A DNA stretch of 64,000 nt from Benincasa hispida (GCF_009727055.1 NC_052353.1:62296388-62360387), one strand, 5' to 3'; numbered from the stretch's first letter, positions 40,148 through 53,700 are shown. Notes: generated from the sequence alone by a model not told the origin. Numbers and translations are program-made.

Positions 40148-43100
40148 CTTTTTGTTCAATAAATATGTAAACCATAGTAAGAAATTGAGAGGAAAAATAT
40201 TTAATTTAAGAAATATAAAAAATAAGGAAAAAAAATGAAATTTATCAATTTAAACTTTATATTGTCAATATTTGCAAGTAAAAGCATAAAGTACAAAAGG
40301 GCTTAAGCCCAAAATAAAAAATAAAAAATGCAGAGATTTGAGAACAGAAAGCAAAGTCGTCAAAAAAGGAAAAAAATCTAAAGAAAAGAAATTGGAATAT
40401 AAAAAGCACATACGTTGAAAAGAAAATAAAAAGATGAATTAGATGTTATTTAAACATTTATTGTGGAAGTTCGCAACTTAAAAAGTTGCTCAACGTATTC
40501 ACGAGATTACTCATAATCATAAGTCATATATGAATATATTTATAAGTTTCTTTACTCTTAATTTTTAATTCAAAAGCGTGGCCTCTTATGTTTTGTTCTG
40601 TCCACAATGGCTACATCGTTTTCTTTTGAAGTTAAAATAAGAGACTTGGAACATGAACCCAAGCAAACTTTAAAGTCTTTAAACCACATTTATATAATTG
40701 ATTAAGATAATATAAAGTTGAAAAAAAGTACATCATTTGATATTGTGTACCACATTATACTAACCCAACTTTATTGTAAAATTTGAATAAAGCAATTAAA
40801 AAAAGTAGGCCTTGGACCGAATAATGAACCATTTTCCCCCCTCTTTGTGTTTATTGGGTGTTGCTGTAGCTCCATTATTACCCCAACTCACACTTTACTT
40901 TATTCAAAAAAAAGAAAAGAAAAAAAGAGTGGGGGTTGGGTTTATGTGGCCAATGAAAACAAAAACAGGACATGATATAAGACCATATAAAAAAGTTGAA
41001 AAGGGAAATTTTGAAAAAGGAGATTGATTTCATGTGGGGGTTGAGTCACGAGTTTCTTTTTTGGTGGGTAAATTAAATAATTAATAAATAAAATAGAAAA
41101 AGAAAATGGTGGTGGTGGTGGGATCTTAATTTAAAAGGAGAAATATTTGATGGGAGAGGAGAGAATGGTGTGTGTTTGTTTTTGTGGGTTTCTAGGCCTT
41201 TTAATGCCCAACTTGTTTGTAATTGTACCTTCATCATGGACATTATTTCATGGGGGTTTTAGTTTTATTTTGTAGCTTCAATATATAATTCAGTCTATAA
41301 AATAAAGGGGTCTACGACTCTACACTCTATAGTGTACTTGTCTTACTTCAATTTTATACTTAAAAATCTTTTCAAAAGCTTCACATTTTTTAATTAGGTT
41401 GATTAGAATGCGATAATGTGATGAAGAGTATAGGATTAACTAAAATGTTAATAAATGTAGAAAATAATATGATGTGTTAAAAAAGAAAGAGAAAAGTATA
41501 TGATAATGGAGATGTGGAGATGGTTATATTCCACATGTGATCTCGAATCTGAAACACTTTTAAGTGTGTGTAAGATATGAGATAGATTTATAATATATAA
41601 TCTTTTTTGTTTATTTAAAAATATAATATAATGGGTTTTTGTGTATGGGATGAGGGAATCTCATTCATCCACTCCACAAACATATAAAAACAACCTTTGA
41701 ATATGTCCGACTTCACTCGTCTCTGTCAAATCTCATTTTTTTCATTTCTAACTTACACGTACAAAATTATTTTTATATATTTCTTATTATTAAAAAAATA
41801 AGTAAAATAAGTAAACTAAACAAAAGGAAGGGTGTGTATGTCTTTTTGCTCGACCATTGTTTTTCTCTCTCATTTCTTCTTTTGGTTTTTTTTTTTTTTT
41901 TTTTTTTAATTTATTTTTTTGGAGAGAGAGAGAGAGAGAGATGGAGACGATGTAAGTGGTTATATTTAAAAAGTTAGATAATTATCTAACAAATCCTCTA
42001 GAATGAAAAAATTGAGATTCAAAATAATAGGATGGTGACCTAAAAGAGATATTTGGATTGTCTGGATCATTTTAGATATTCATAAAACCATCTAAAATTT
42101 TATTGAACGATCCAGAATATATTTATTTTAAGAAAACATTTATTAAATACCAAAGGTAAAAGTGTAACTTTCCGTTCAAAGTAAGTTTTTCTAATATATA
42201 TTTTATTTGTTTGTTTATTTGACCTTTTTCTGATAAACCAAATTTGACCGTTTCCTCTCTGAGAAAAAGAAAAAAGGGGGAAAAAATGTCACATAAATCA
42301 GATTCTGTATTGAGTTTATTTTTTGGTCCCCTCAATATACACTATTTTGTGTCAGGTCCAGTATTCAGGACAGTAAAAATTCCCTCTTTCTATCCTCTTC
42401 AATTATAGCTTTTTCACCCACTTTCCCAATTTTTTTTTTTTACTGCTTCCACCGACTTGGAATTTGGGCATTTTGTGGCCTAGTAAACAGTGGGGCCTTT
42501 ATCCTACTACCTCCTACCGCTTTTTTTACTGTTTGGTTTCCTCCCTTTTCACATTCTGACACACGATTTGTTTATAAGAGGCAGATGCAGAGGCAGAGTC
42601 AGTGAAGTGAAATAAAAATTAGACGCATTAAATTCATTTTCCAATGCAAAATCTGACAGTGCGTCAGATGAAGGCGCATATATCGCTCTCATTTTTCTTT
42701 CTTTTTTTGCATTCTCTACGCTTTTAATTTCCCTATACCATACACTAAAGTCTAAACATTATAATAAAACTCATTATTTTCCTCTAATTACCCCCACTAT
42801 CAAATCATCTCATTAATGTCCCCACCCCACCCCCATACCATACCATGTCTTTTTACTTCTTTCNGCCTTTTTTTCATCCATTCATTAATAACAACAATAA
42901 TGGTAATGATGATAATTCAGTTTGGATTTTTTTTCCCCCTTCCTTTTTACATATTTCAAAGTTGGATGGCTATCCATTTTTGTGACTTTATTCATACCCC
43001 AAGAATTTTCTTTTCTTCTCTTTGCCCTTTTGACTAAAACTAAAACTTAAAATTAAAAAGAAAAAAATTGATTTATCTATCTGCTTTGAAATTGATGTCG

Positions 43101-44541
43101 ACGTCCATGACATGCTATGCTTCCACTTCATAAATTCGTGTCACCTTTTTCAATTCAGGAAAAGAAAAAAACGGAAGGGATAAGTTTTTTATTTTTATTT
43201 CTTTATCATTAATTTGTTTTGGACGGCCATTTTATTCAAATATCAGTTTCGTAGCTATCGTCACAACAGTAATGAAAAAGAAACAACTTCGCCTCCCCCC
43301 CACCAAAAAAAAAAATAAAAGAAAGCATCTTTGTTCTTTCCACATTAATATATATATTTTTTGCGAAAATTATTGATGTCTGGGCTTGGGCCAATATACC
43401 AGTCGCTGGACTCCGCTGATGAAGCATTTCGCCTTTTCATTTGGGCTGCTTAGCCCAGGCCCAAGTTAACTTCTTCAATCCAAGCCCAACCATATCCGCT
43501 GGTTACCTTCAAAGCGATATGAAGATGAAATCGCTTCGGGCTAAAAATGATGTTGTATCATATGAGAGCTGTTTGGTCTGGAAACTTACAGAAGAATTAA
43601 GAACTCGTTCAGCAAAATAATGAGTGAAGTTAGCGACGAACAAAATATCTAGTACTAACACAATATCTTATTATTTTTTATTTTTGTTTGTTAACAACTC
43701 CAGTCTCATTATTTTAGTTGACGACCTTGGATAATTTTTGAAATTCGAGGATTTGCTAAATAAGTTTAAGATGATATTAGACATAAAATTTAAAATCATT
43801 TCTAATAAATTATTTAATTTTCAAGAGTTTGAAATTGTCAGTAATTTATTAGACACCAAATTTGAAAAAAGAATTAAGATTTGTAAAATAATTATGAAAA
43901 TTCATACCAAAGAGGCACAACCGTGGAGTAGATTTGTAATTGAACCCATTTGATTTCATATTAAAATTGAATATTAAGCACATAGGTTAAAGGGTAAATT
44001 AGTAAAGTTAAATTTGTATAACAATTTTTTGTGTAAAGAGTACTAAGATGAGAAGGGCAACTTTCAAAACGCCTGCCACGACTCTGGTGTATATCAAAAT
44101 GTCCCAATTTCAAACAGACTGTAAATTTGTAATCAAAGTTTTCTTCAAAGCTGAAAGGCTGACTGGTCTAACCAATAGCAGGCGTCCACGTCAAAGGAAA
44201 AAAAATAAAAAGGGATGCAGAAGAAATGGAAGATCATCTGGAAACTTCCAGAAGACGCGTTAGAATATGCAATAAAGACTCGAATGAAATTCCTTAGCGA
44301 TGTGAATTTTGTTATCGTGTATCGTGAGGAACTGGGTATCCATTCCAAATTACAACCGACCTTTCTCCTCATTCCGGTTTCCCTGCAATTTCCCTTTTCA
44401 CACAAAATTCATTCTATAAATTAAACGCCATGCTTTCTCATAACTTCCATTCCAATTCCATCACTTCTTCTTTGCAATTCTCAGCTTCGTCTTACGATCT
44501 CGATTATTCCCCGCGTTTCGTATCGTTATTGATTTTCCGTC
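40148..44541. other. Intergenic and CYSTM gene promoter region
   Basis: No gene is supported. It contains a poly-T/GA microsatellite at 41889-41941 and a single ambiguous base at 42864. A short palindrome ATCTGAC/GTCAGAT lies at about 42650-42670. A site II cluster (43381-43484) is described separately. The last few hundred bases before 44542 form the leader of the CYSTM gene. Confidence 0.55.
43381..43484. promoter_or_regulatory. Cluster of six site II (TGGGCY) motifs
   Basis: TGGGCT at 43381, TGGGCC at 43387, TGGGCT at 43442, AGCCCA at 43452, GGCCCA at 43458 and AGCCCA at 43483 lie within about 105 bp, on both strands. Such density is typical of TCP-regulated promoters in growing tissue. 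It lies 1.1 kb upstream of the CYSTM gene, further than usual, so the target is uncertain. Confidence 0.4.
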
Positions 44542-45092
44542 ATGAGCCAATATCGCCAACAAGAAATTCCCAGTAAGTAGTTCGAAACAAATTACTTGAA
44601 CGCGTTTAATTTAACGACGTGGTGTTTTAATTTTGATTAATCTGTTGTTGCAGTGGGTTATCCGACGCCGCCGCCACCGTCGTATCCGGCGGGAGTGCAA
44701 GATAATGAGGGGAAGTCGGCCGGGCCTTATGTTGCAGCTCCGCCTCCGGTTGGGTATCCGGTGAGAGACGGTCCACAGTACCCTCACCAAACTAATTTCA
44801 CTCCCCAAACTCAATCAAGAGGAGATGGCTTCTGGAAAGGATGGTCAGTTTCTATTTTCTTAAATTATAGTTTTGTTTAGGATGGTTCCTAAACAATATA
44901 TATATATATATATACTTCGTATGATACTTCAAGTATCTCGTATAAATATATTTTTCTAAAATGAAGTTTTGTTAAATTAGTTGATTGAAGTTGTGTTAAA
45001 TTGTAAATTGATGTTGAATTTGATGTTTGTGTGTGTGTTTTTGCAGCTGTGCTGCGTTGTGTTGCTGCTGGGTATTGGACTGTGTCTTTTGA
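44542..45092 (+). CDS. CYSTM family small cysteine-rich membrane protein
   Basis: The protein is 88 residues in three exons: 44542-44572, 44654-44843 and 45047-45092, with GT-AG junctions and agreeing phases. It begins MSQYRQQEIPMGYPTPPPPS. Residues 12-60 are rich in Pro, Gly, Tyr and Gln (GYPTPPPPSYP, APPPVGYPV, PQYPHQTNF). The end, FWKGCCAALCCCWVLDCVF, is the CYSTM module: a cluster of cysteines within a short hydrophobic C-terminal helix. CYSTM proteins are tail-anchored membrane peptides found across eukaryotes; plant members are linked to stress tolerance and include the WIH proteins of ovule development. Which subgroup this is cannot be said. The exon layout, with the cysteine cluster in a separate last exon, matches the family. 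It looks intact. Confidence 0.94.
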
Positions 45093-45951
45093 GGATGCTG
45101 ACTTAGCTACATCGGTGATTGTTGGATTGGTTGAGACGAGACTCATTTTTTCAGTTTTAGTTTAGTTTTGCTATATTGTATTGTTACTCTTTTATTATGT
45201 ATGCCCTGCTGTCTTTTAGGCCTTTATTCTTTTGTATTTGTACTGTGTATTTTCAGTATTATTCCATTCTCATTCTTTTATTATAAATAAATTTTGTTAT
45301 GTAATACTATTGCTCCCATTCTTACCTATTTTCAACCACATTTCTGTATATTTATTGTACATGTCTTGACCACAATTGATATTTAATATTTTCATACCAA
45401 TTCTATAAAAATTTTCAATAATATAAACATAGCATTTACATCGAAACTTTATCTCAATAGGTGTGTATGTATCGTCAATATATATATATGTGTGTTCCAA
45501 AAACAATCGTTATTGCTATTATCAAAATTATATAATAAATAATAATAGCGATACACTATATACTGAGATTCTTATTACTAGTATCTAGTTATATTTTATA
45601 TATATAGCTTTTATGGAATACTTTAAAAGAATAATAAAATTACAAACTTTTAATTAAAAATAGACTACCATGCCTGTCTTAGTAGTATTGGATTAGGGAT
45701 CAAAATGATAACAAACTTAACTTTTAGGGATATATAATGGAATTTTTCCTATAATAAGTGATTGATAAATGTCGTTGGTTAACATATAATTTTTATGTTT
45801 ATCATCAAATGTTAATACGATTTTACTAATTTACCATTTAAATATATATATTTGTGCAGCATTTGCCTTCGTCAAGTACATTATTGCATGAGCATTTGGA
45901 ACTTTTGAAGGATGGGCTTTATATACGGACAAATTAAAAAAATATAATTTT
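45093..45951. other. 3' flank of CYSTM gene, intergenic
   Basis: Begins with the likely 3' UTR (AATAAA-like word near 45285) and then becomes AT-rich spacer with (TA)n near 45478-45490. No gene is seen. Confidence 0.5.
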
Positions 45952-47917
45952 AAAAAATATGGTTGTTTGAAAAGAATTTATAAAAATATTGTAGTTTTTG
46001 TTTTTTTTAATTCAGTATGTCGAGTTTTGAACACTTATGTTGAGTTTTGAAAGCTCAACAAAGGAAGGTGTTCAAAATTCAACAAGGGTAGGTTGAATTT
46101 TGAACACTCGACTTCTTCCTCTCTTTTTTTTCTTTTTTTTTTTCTTTTCTATTTTATTATCTTAACATTCGACTTATCTTTTTCATTTTATTATTTATTA
46201 TATCAAACTTCACTTTGTTATTATTTTTAACCGCCATTTTCTTAATTTTTAAGAAATATCATACAAAACAATACCTCGTTCATGTTTCGTTTCATGATTT
46301 AAAAATATTAAAATGTAAACTAAAATATTTATATTAACATCACCATTATCTCATTTATTTAAAAAATAATTAAAAAAATTAATGTGTCTACCAGGCGAAC
46401 ATCGTCGATTTTGAGCTGGTTGTCGTCATCGACTTCAAACTCCTTCTGCAGGTGCTTCATAATATAAATATTCATTATGCTCTCCAGGACTGCGATCATG
46501 TCCATGCACGTACGAAGATTATGGACCATCCTTTGAATCATAATATCCTGATCCAAATGCTGACATCATCATCATCGAACTAACATAATTATTTTGGCTT
46601 TGTGTTTGCATAATAGGTGGTAATTCTTCTATATTATGGGCAACCACATCAAACTCATATTCTTTTTCTCCAACGGGTCATCTACGTATAGGAATTGGTG
46701 GAGGAACAATAGGTATATCGTACATATAATGCATCTTCTCCATATAGCTCTCGGTGTCACTACATATAGTAAGAACTTGGTTCGGATCATTTGCAACATC
46801 ACAGATTCTACTGTTGTTCAATCTCTGTGAGTTATAAAACAACTACACAATATTTAAAATAAATTTAAATTAAAAATAATTAGATAATATTTATTTATAT
46901 ACCATATGACCCACAACTACTCTCGGACGAGTAACGTAACGCATTGTAATATTATTATACTAGTTGATGTAGTTTTGAGTGACATCCCTTGCCCGGTAGA
47001 AACCCCTGTTGCAATAAACCTTGCACGATAGTGCCATTACATTACCAAATGTGAAACTTTTTCAAACCAATTTTCAGTTCTTAAGTTGATGTCATGTAGT
47101 AGGGGTTCGAATATTACAAGGGGATGGGACATCCTGATGAAAACTGAATTGTTTTATTACCTTGTTAGGAAAATATCACTCACCAATGTGAAAACATATA
47201 AGAGGATTTATAGTCCTCCATATGTTTTTTATTGTTTGTATAGAAATTGGACAAAGTGTCCATAACAACTTTGTAAAACTCCCAAATAATCTAAAACACA
47301 TAATATTATATTGAAAAATATAAAAGACAAATACAATAAAAAAATTCAATTTGGTTCCATATTAATGTACCAGGTTGAAGCACATCATGTATCTATACTG
47401 GCTGACTACATGTGTTGTTGTCCTAGACGCACAAAATTTGTCTATCCATCTAAAATTTTAAATTAATAATTTAGATTATGAATTAACTCGGTTAGTCATA
47501 TAAAAATTAAATTGAATTAAAATGACATTTCTTCATTTAGAGTCTTCACATGAAGCACGTATTCAAATCGATCGTATGACTGTACTTCATATTTACTGGA
47601 TCTTGCAACACATTTATTATTTTTTTCATGTACATACCCGAATTTTTACTCCACTAAGTATTATAAATATCCTTGAAACAAATTGTTAATAATATATATA
47701 TATATATTATATATAAAATATATATATATAGGTGTATTTACCTTAACACTCCAAAACAGCTTTTACTTATTATCTTCTTTTTTCGAAATAATTTATGCAT
47801 TTGAAGAATGTTATTCGAGCAAAAGCATTTATCGGCAATATTTGAGCTCCTTTAAGGATGCCATTTATGCACTCGGATAGATTTGTCGTCATCCACCCAC
47901 ATCTGAACCCTTCATCG

Positions 47918-48290
47918 TAGGGGTGTACAGTGGTTGGGTTGAGGGTGTTTCTTGGACAAACCGAAAATTCAGGTTGATTTGATTGGCAACCAAAATGATC
48001 CAAATAAAGTTTTCAACCCAACTCATCCCAACTTTTAAAATTCATGTTGGGTTGAGTTAGGTCGTCAGACTATAACTTTTTTTTTTTTTTTTCATGAAAA
48101 TATGTAAATTTATATACATATGACTAATAACTAAAATATCATAAAATTAAAATGTTGAATACCAAATATCTATGATATTTATTGTAAACTTTAAACAGAG
48201 AAAAATATCATAACAATTTTAAAAGATAAATATTAAATATTCACAAATTAATCAATATAATTTGGCTTTATTAAACTTTCAAATTTGAAA
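47918..48290 (+). mobile_element. hAT-like insertion fragment in the MULE
   Basis: The transposase reading is interrupted at 47918 by TAGGGGTGTACAGTGG, a typical hAT-MITE left end, followed by GGTTGGGTTGAGG and CAACCCAACTCATCCCAAC words. MULE-like coding resumes at about 48290-48340. I could not find a matching right end or a second copy of the 8 bases before the insertion, so it is truncated or diverged; the right boundary is approximate. Confidence 0.5.
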
Positions 48291-48638
48291 TCGACACTTG
48301 ACATGATAAACATAATTTTTCATAGTGTTAAATTTATATTTTTTTTTATTGAAGTTTCTGACAATATGTCATAAGTGTAAACGATTGTGACATTTTGGTC
48401 CCGTCTAGCCATTTGCTGGATTGTTCACTACTGCGATGATGCGATATGAAATTAAACACACCTTTTTGTGTGTTACAATTTCTCTCAAGTGTTTCATGAA
48501 CCATCCTCACGAGTCTGTAGACTCCTCACCTGCAACGGCGAATACAAGTGGAAGAAGATGTTCGTTTCAATAAACTAATGTAGCAATCAGTAACTTTCCT
48601 CGGTATTTGTCATACAAATGGGTACCATCTATATGAAT

Positions 48639-48918
48639 TAGGGTTGAAAAAAATCTCAACGAGATTAAGTTTCCGTCTTGATCGGGGCAGAGAATCCCTA
48701 ATTTGACCAGGGATGGAGTTCAAATTGGGGGTTAGTTCAAATTAAGGATTCTAACCGGGTCCCAGTACCCGAATAATTTTTTTTAATACACACATATATA
48801 AATAAAACGGGGATGGGTCCCTGCGAAAACCCATTTCCTTGACGGGGATGGGTGGACCTCCTGTGGGGACAGGAATGGGGAGTCCCCTCGTCCTACCCGA
48901 GCCCCGTTGCCAACCCTA
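48639..48918. mobile_element. hAT-type MITE, 280 bp, inside the MULE catalytic motif
   Basis: Ends TAGGGTTG and CAACCCTA are perfect 8-bp terminal inverted repeats, flanked by perfect 8-bp duplications ATATGAAT (48631-48638 and 48919-48926). The interior is GC-rich with repeated GGGGATGGG words. Removing it with one duplication rejoins the transposase reading just before the IDGTH motif. There is no transposase of its own. Confidence 0.93.
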
Positions 48919-49849
48919 ATATGAATTATCAACCGACATTTATTAAAAGTTTCCATACAATGATCAAATGTCCAAAATACAAAAGTTAGGATAATATAGC
49001 CTTCAGTAGCATTTCTTGCACTTTCCAATCTACACGTGTTCCGGGATTGGTTTGCTTAACCATACAGCCACCTAAGTAACAATTTGTATGACTTGTCCCA
49101 GTCACCGAACACTTTAGCCAATGCTTTTCTTTTGCGCTCCCACACCTTATGGTAAGAAACGTGATATCCAAATTTTGATTTTATGTCGGACTGCAGTTGT
49201 GCCACTATGATAGATGATTTTTCTCTTACGACATCAAAAACTCTAGTGCAATCATTAATGAATCTAACTGCTCATGACTTTGACTCAGTTTTGAATTAAA
49301 ACATTTATGTTGTTTAACATACTTAGTGATCTCAAACAAGCCATGTGATTTTTTCTTTATTGCACAAAGTCTCAATTTGTAATCTTCTTTCCACTTCTTA
49401 CATCGAATTGCCCAAATCGTCAGTGTCAATTCCACAACCTCATACGGTGCGTGACATTTAATAGCAAAATATTTGACCGCGTATTGTAGCATTTATTTGT
49501 CTTGAAAAATCATCCCATTATATAATTGGGTATTGTCAACGTCCACGGGGCTACAATTGGGTCGTATTCTCGAATGCTATCTATTACATTCACATCCAAA
49601 TCGTTGAATGTATATGTAGGTAACTCATGTTCACGACCATCAAAATCTAACTCTTCAAATTCATCGTCCATTTCTATTTTAAGATCTCTGTTCTGATTGT
49701 TAGCCACCATATCTTCATCATCACATGACAATGCAATTGATTTCGGATCAGGATCAATATATTAAGTTGGATCTTTAAACTGACTAAATGATGCATTCAA
49801 GTTTATATCCAACCCTATCCTACATACATTAACATATAACTGCACTAAA

Positions 49850-51804
49850 TGTTGGGTTGTATGTCCTAAAACTCGCAATTTATAAAGTTAAACATATTCT
49901 ATTATTAATAAAGATGTTATCCGACATTACTTCAATAAAGTTGTTATTAAATCTATAAACTACACTTATAAAGTCTAAATCCAATCAACTAAGATCCATG
50001 GCTATTATATGAATACTTGAACTTTATGTGGAGACATAAAAATGGATCAAGTTCGAGTAAATAGTCAAAATGATCTATAATATATGAATAAGGTTGGGTG
50101 CCTTATTCTGATAACATTATTGGATGCGACCCACTCTGAAGTTGTTACAATTTGTTGTAAGGTGCTATAAACGAAGTGATTCTGATTCATTCATATATTG
50201 ACATGAAGAGTGGGGGCGTCCTATGCAATGAGTTTGCATAAGATCGGACCAAGAAATAAGTCACTCTTATTTTATAACGTTGTTTACTGTTTAAGACTGA
50301 CTATTTCGCTCAAATGACTTAGGTATCTCGATCTTAATCCCGAGCTAACTATGAACTCCTATTTACTTGGGATTGTCTTTAAATTTGCATAGGTGAGGGT
50401 TAGCTCAACATTGCCAGCTCAATAAGTCTCCCATTTCAGGGGTAAGACCGAGTAGATAGTTGGGGACATAGGGTGCAATAAGAAATTCACGCCTATCCGA
50501 TTTAGGGATAGGAGAAAGGTTGTTCTCTTAAGTACTGAACCCAGGTCTTGAAGGAGGGGCATCACCTTCTCATTAGCTCGAGAGGGATCCGGTTTAGTGA
50601 TTGGATCACAAACCAATTGTTCATTAGAGAATCGATGGAACTTAAGGAGCAAGATGTAATATCGGGGATAAATCAACATATTGACCCAACCGTTATTACG
50701 AACAACCAGTAAATGGTCGACTTACTGATTATGGTTAAATCAAGTGGACACAAATATATTTACAATGAGAATAGTGCAACTATCGAGCTATAGTGGTGTG
50801 ACTTGATAGTTAACGAATACTGATTAATTTGGTCTAAAGTTTTAGCCAATTAATCTTAAATCTTTGGAATTCACGATCTTTAGATCTATCGGGTTCCTCT
50901 ACTAGTTCGTAAGACATGAACACCTTGAATTAATAAATTGAGTGAATTTGGAATGATATCAATTTGAAGTGTTCAAAATTGAAATTAGGGTTTAAATTTA
51001 AATAAGTTCAAATTAAAATTAAGGTTTGTACAATTATATTCGATATAATTAATCAATGTTTAATTTATCGAAATTAAACGAAATTGAAGAGTTCATAATA
51101 TTTAAATATTAATTATATGCATATGATTCATGTTTTAATTAGGTGTGTGATTAATTTAATACTTGATATTAAATTATTAATTAATTAAATAATTATGTTT
51201 AATTAATTAAAATTAAATAAATTTCTCACTTTATTTCAAAATTGAGAATTTGAAATTTTGATTTTGATTTTAATTAATTGAAATAAAAGAGAAGAGGAAA
51301 TTTAAAAAATAGAAAGTGGAAACACCCCACTTTTATGAAGTAGGAGGTGTTTTTTCTTCAATTACACACTTTGCCCAGTGAATTTCAAGTGATTAAAGTG
51401 TCAATGTTGCTGAACTTCAATGCTTGCATGTGAATTAAATATTGAACCTCTTCAATCTGTAGATGTGATCAAAGTTTTTTGCAACTGGAAAAGTTCTTGC
51501 TGCAGTGTACTTCTTCTTGACAAAAACCCACTTTCCCCCTTCACAAATTTACTCCAATTTGGAGTTTCACTACTCAAATTCAAAGTTGAGAACAGTAGAG
51601 AAGATCTCTTGATGGTTCACTGTTGAATTAGAGATGGAATCACGTGAAGAGTAACTTGGAATTGGGGGAATTCATCAAAGGTTGTTAATTGAGAAACATT
51701 CTTCTTACATTTCTGTTTAAGCATGCTTTTAGAACTCAAATTAAATGTAATTAGAGTGCTTATTGATTATGTTTGCTTCTGTTGCATGCTAGTAGATCCT
51801 ATCA
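49850..51804. mobile_element. Solo LTR, 1,955 bp, 5-bp target duplication (copy C)
   Basis: Starts TGTTGGGTTGTATG and ends GATCCTATCA (TG...CA), flanked by perfect 5-bp repeats CTAAA at 49845-49849 and 51805-51809. Removing it with one CTAAA rejoins the MULE transposase N-terminus in frame (SNLV followed by QLYVN), which independently proves both borders. Its body matches copies A (10.2-12.3 kb) and B (34.8-37.8 kb). No internal retrotransposon genes are left, so it is a solo LTR or a non-autonomous element. The open frames inside it (50419-50679, 51420-51626) are not genes. Confidence 0.93.
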
Positions 51805-52039
51805 CTAAATTCGAGAGTGGCATCGCGATTGAGAACATCAAGTTCATTACTTGTTCATTTGGAATAGGGAGTGATATACACCTTACCGATCTTGATGGTG
51901 CTAGATTAAGATGTCTATATATTATTTCTGACTGATTTGTTCTCATATTTACACCAAGTGACATCCCTACCATTTTAATAAATTGTTCAAATAAATTCAC
52001 TGCTCACAATTATGCTAAAACCCCCACATGGTGGTTGAT

Positions 52040-53700
52040 AATAATCAACCCATCAACACCATCAATCACATTACTATTTATAAACAACATAAATCCCGAT
52101 CATTTGTCCACAATTTTCTACAAAAAAAAAAAAAAGAAAAGAAAACAATACATTACTAATTATTTTACTAACATCAAACTTAAACGAAAAAACAAACAAT
52201 ATATATATATATATATATGTATATAATATTTTAAAAAACAACTTATTTTGAACATTAAAATTGTTAAAAACTAGAACAATCGAATAAAAAACTTTTTATA
52301 CTAAAAAAATTTTAAATTTTAAATTAATACTAAACTTTTTAAAACTATGTTTTCAAAGTTAATACTAAAAAAACAAGTTGTATAAAAAATATAAAAAGTC
52401 ATTGAAGTGGTAACTTTTTTTCTTTTTCTTTTTTATTAAAAACAAACAAAATACCAAACTTGTTAACTAAAAACAATACTAAAATATAGAATATCATATA
52501 AATAAATGACAAATAAACAAAATTACTTCTTGATATTCAATTAAAAATGATAAAAAAATGTAGAGAAATATAATTAACATGTTTTCAGAGACAACAAAAA
52601 ACAAAAAACAAAATATAATACCTAAAATCTAATGTTTTCAAAGACAACAATAAACCCTACAAACCCTTAACACTAATATTATTATATCAATATTAGTGAA
52701 TTCAAGCTATTAAAAAATTGTTATTTAATTGAGACTAACATGGTAGATCTAAAATATTAACATGGTAAACTAACATTAACGTGGTAGACTAACATAAACA
52801 TGATATATCTAAAATATTATTAAATTCAACATAATATAGATATATAACTAATATTAAAAAAAATAATTAACATCAATATAAGGAATAAAAATGATATATT
52901 TAGCATAAACAAATATTAAAAACAAAAAATTACTAATAATAAAAGTTAAAGTTCAACTCACGAATTTGATAGTAGTTTTTTTTTCTTCCTTCAAATGTAT
53001 ACCTCTTTGTTTCATGAACAACAATAGAAACTATATTAAAAAAAGAAGTAATAATATAAGAACAAAAAATAAATTTATAATTATTCTTAAACAAAATAGG
53101 AATCTAGTAGAGTGAATTAACAAGCCTATATAGTCTGTGATCAAGGGAGAAGTGTGGGGACAATTTCAAATGAAATAGAAGAAGAGAATGAATAAAACAC
53201 GGGAAGTGTAAGAGAGCACGAAGAAGGCAGAGGCAAAAAAATGGAAAGAGAAAGAGCATCGGGAAGGCGAAAGGCCAAAAAAAAAGGGAAGGGAAGATAA
53301 CACGAAGAAGGCAGAGAGGAGAAAAAGAAACTTTCGTTTGTGATATGAAAAAAGTGGAGTGTGGCTTAAAAGCTCATAGGCCAAGTGTTCAAAATTCGAT
53401 GCCGAGCAAAGAATTTAATAGTTAGGTGGGCAACATTAAAAGCTGCCTAGATTCGGTCAAGGCATAGGAAGTTGGCACGGGGGAAGTGGCAGCATGAGAA
53501 ACGACAGAGGAGATGTTGCGTGACAAGACCAGGTTGTCGATGGTTTAACTTTTGACCTATGTAGGTCGAGTTTTGAACCCTCGACAAGTAGAAAGATCGA
53601 AGGTTGAACATCCGTCTTTCTCTATATGTCGAGATTTCAACCCTCGATAAATCCTTTTCACTTTTTCTCCCTACCTCGAATCTTTAAAACTACCACAAAT
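52040..53700. other. MULE right subterminal region
   Basis: Very AT-rich from 52100 to 53100, with a (TA)n run near 52200-52218. It then becomes purine-rich (53160-53350, with a GAACACGAAGAAGGCAGAG-type unit repeated twice) and continues into the subterminal GTTCAAAATTCGA / GTCGAGTTTTGAACCCTCGA repeats. No coding sequence is supported. Confidence 0.5.

Larger units (their letters stand above)
46560..52000 (-). pseudogene. MULE transposase (degenerate, interrupted)
   Basis: Read on the minus strand from 52000 downwards, fragments come in MuDR order. An N-terminal block is at 52000-51810 (SEIIYRHLNLAPSRSVRC, LPIPNEQVMNLMFSIAM), continuing across the solo LTR as VQLYVNVCRIGLDINLNASF at 49843-49784. 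An acidic linker is at 49731-49510. The zinc-binding Mutator domain is at 49492-49226 (AIRCKKWKEDYKLRLCA, HGLFEITKYVKQHKCF). A YHKVWERKR-type block is near 49160-49120. The catalytic start HIDGTHLYDKYRGKLLIAT is at about 48640-48580, split by a MITE. The C-terminal RCGWMTTNLSECINGILKG is at about 47905-47850. In a live element this enzyme cuts and moves the transposon. Stops (for example just after LLIATLVY) and insertions kill it. Confidence 0.85.

Noticed and set aside
42650..42670. Short palindrome ATCTGAC/GTCAGAT
   Set aside because: Only 7-bp arms; expected by chance in a window of this size.
50419..50679. An 86-residue minus-strand frame within the solo LTR
   Set aside because: It lies wholly inside the LTR and resembles nothing known.
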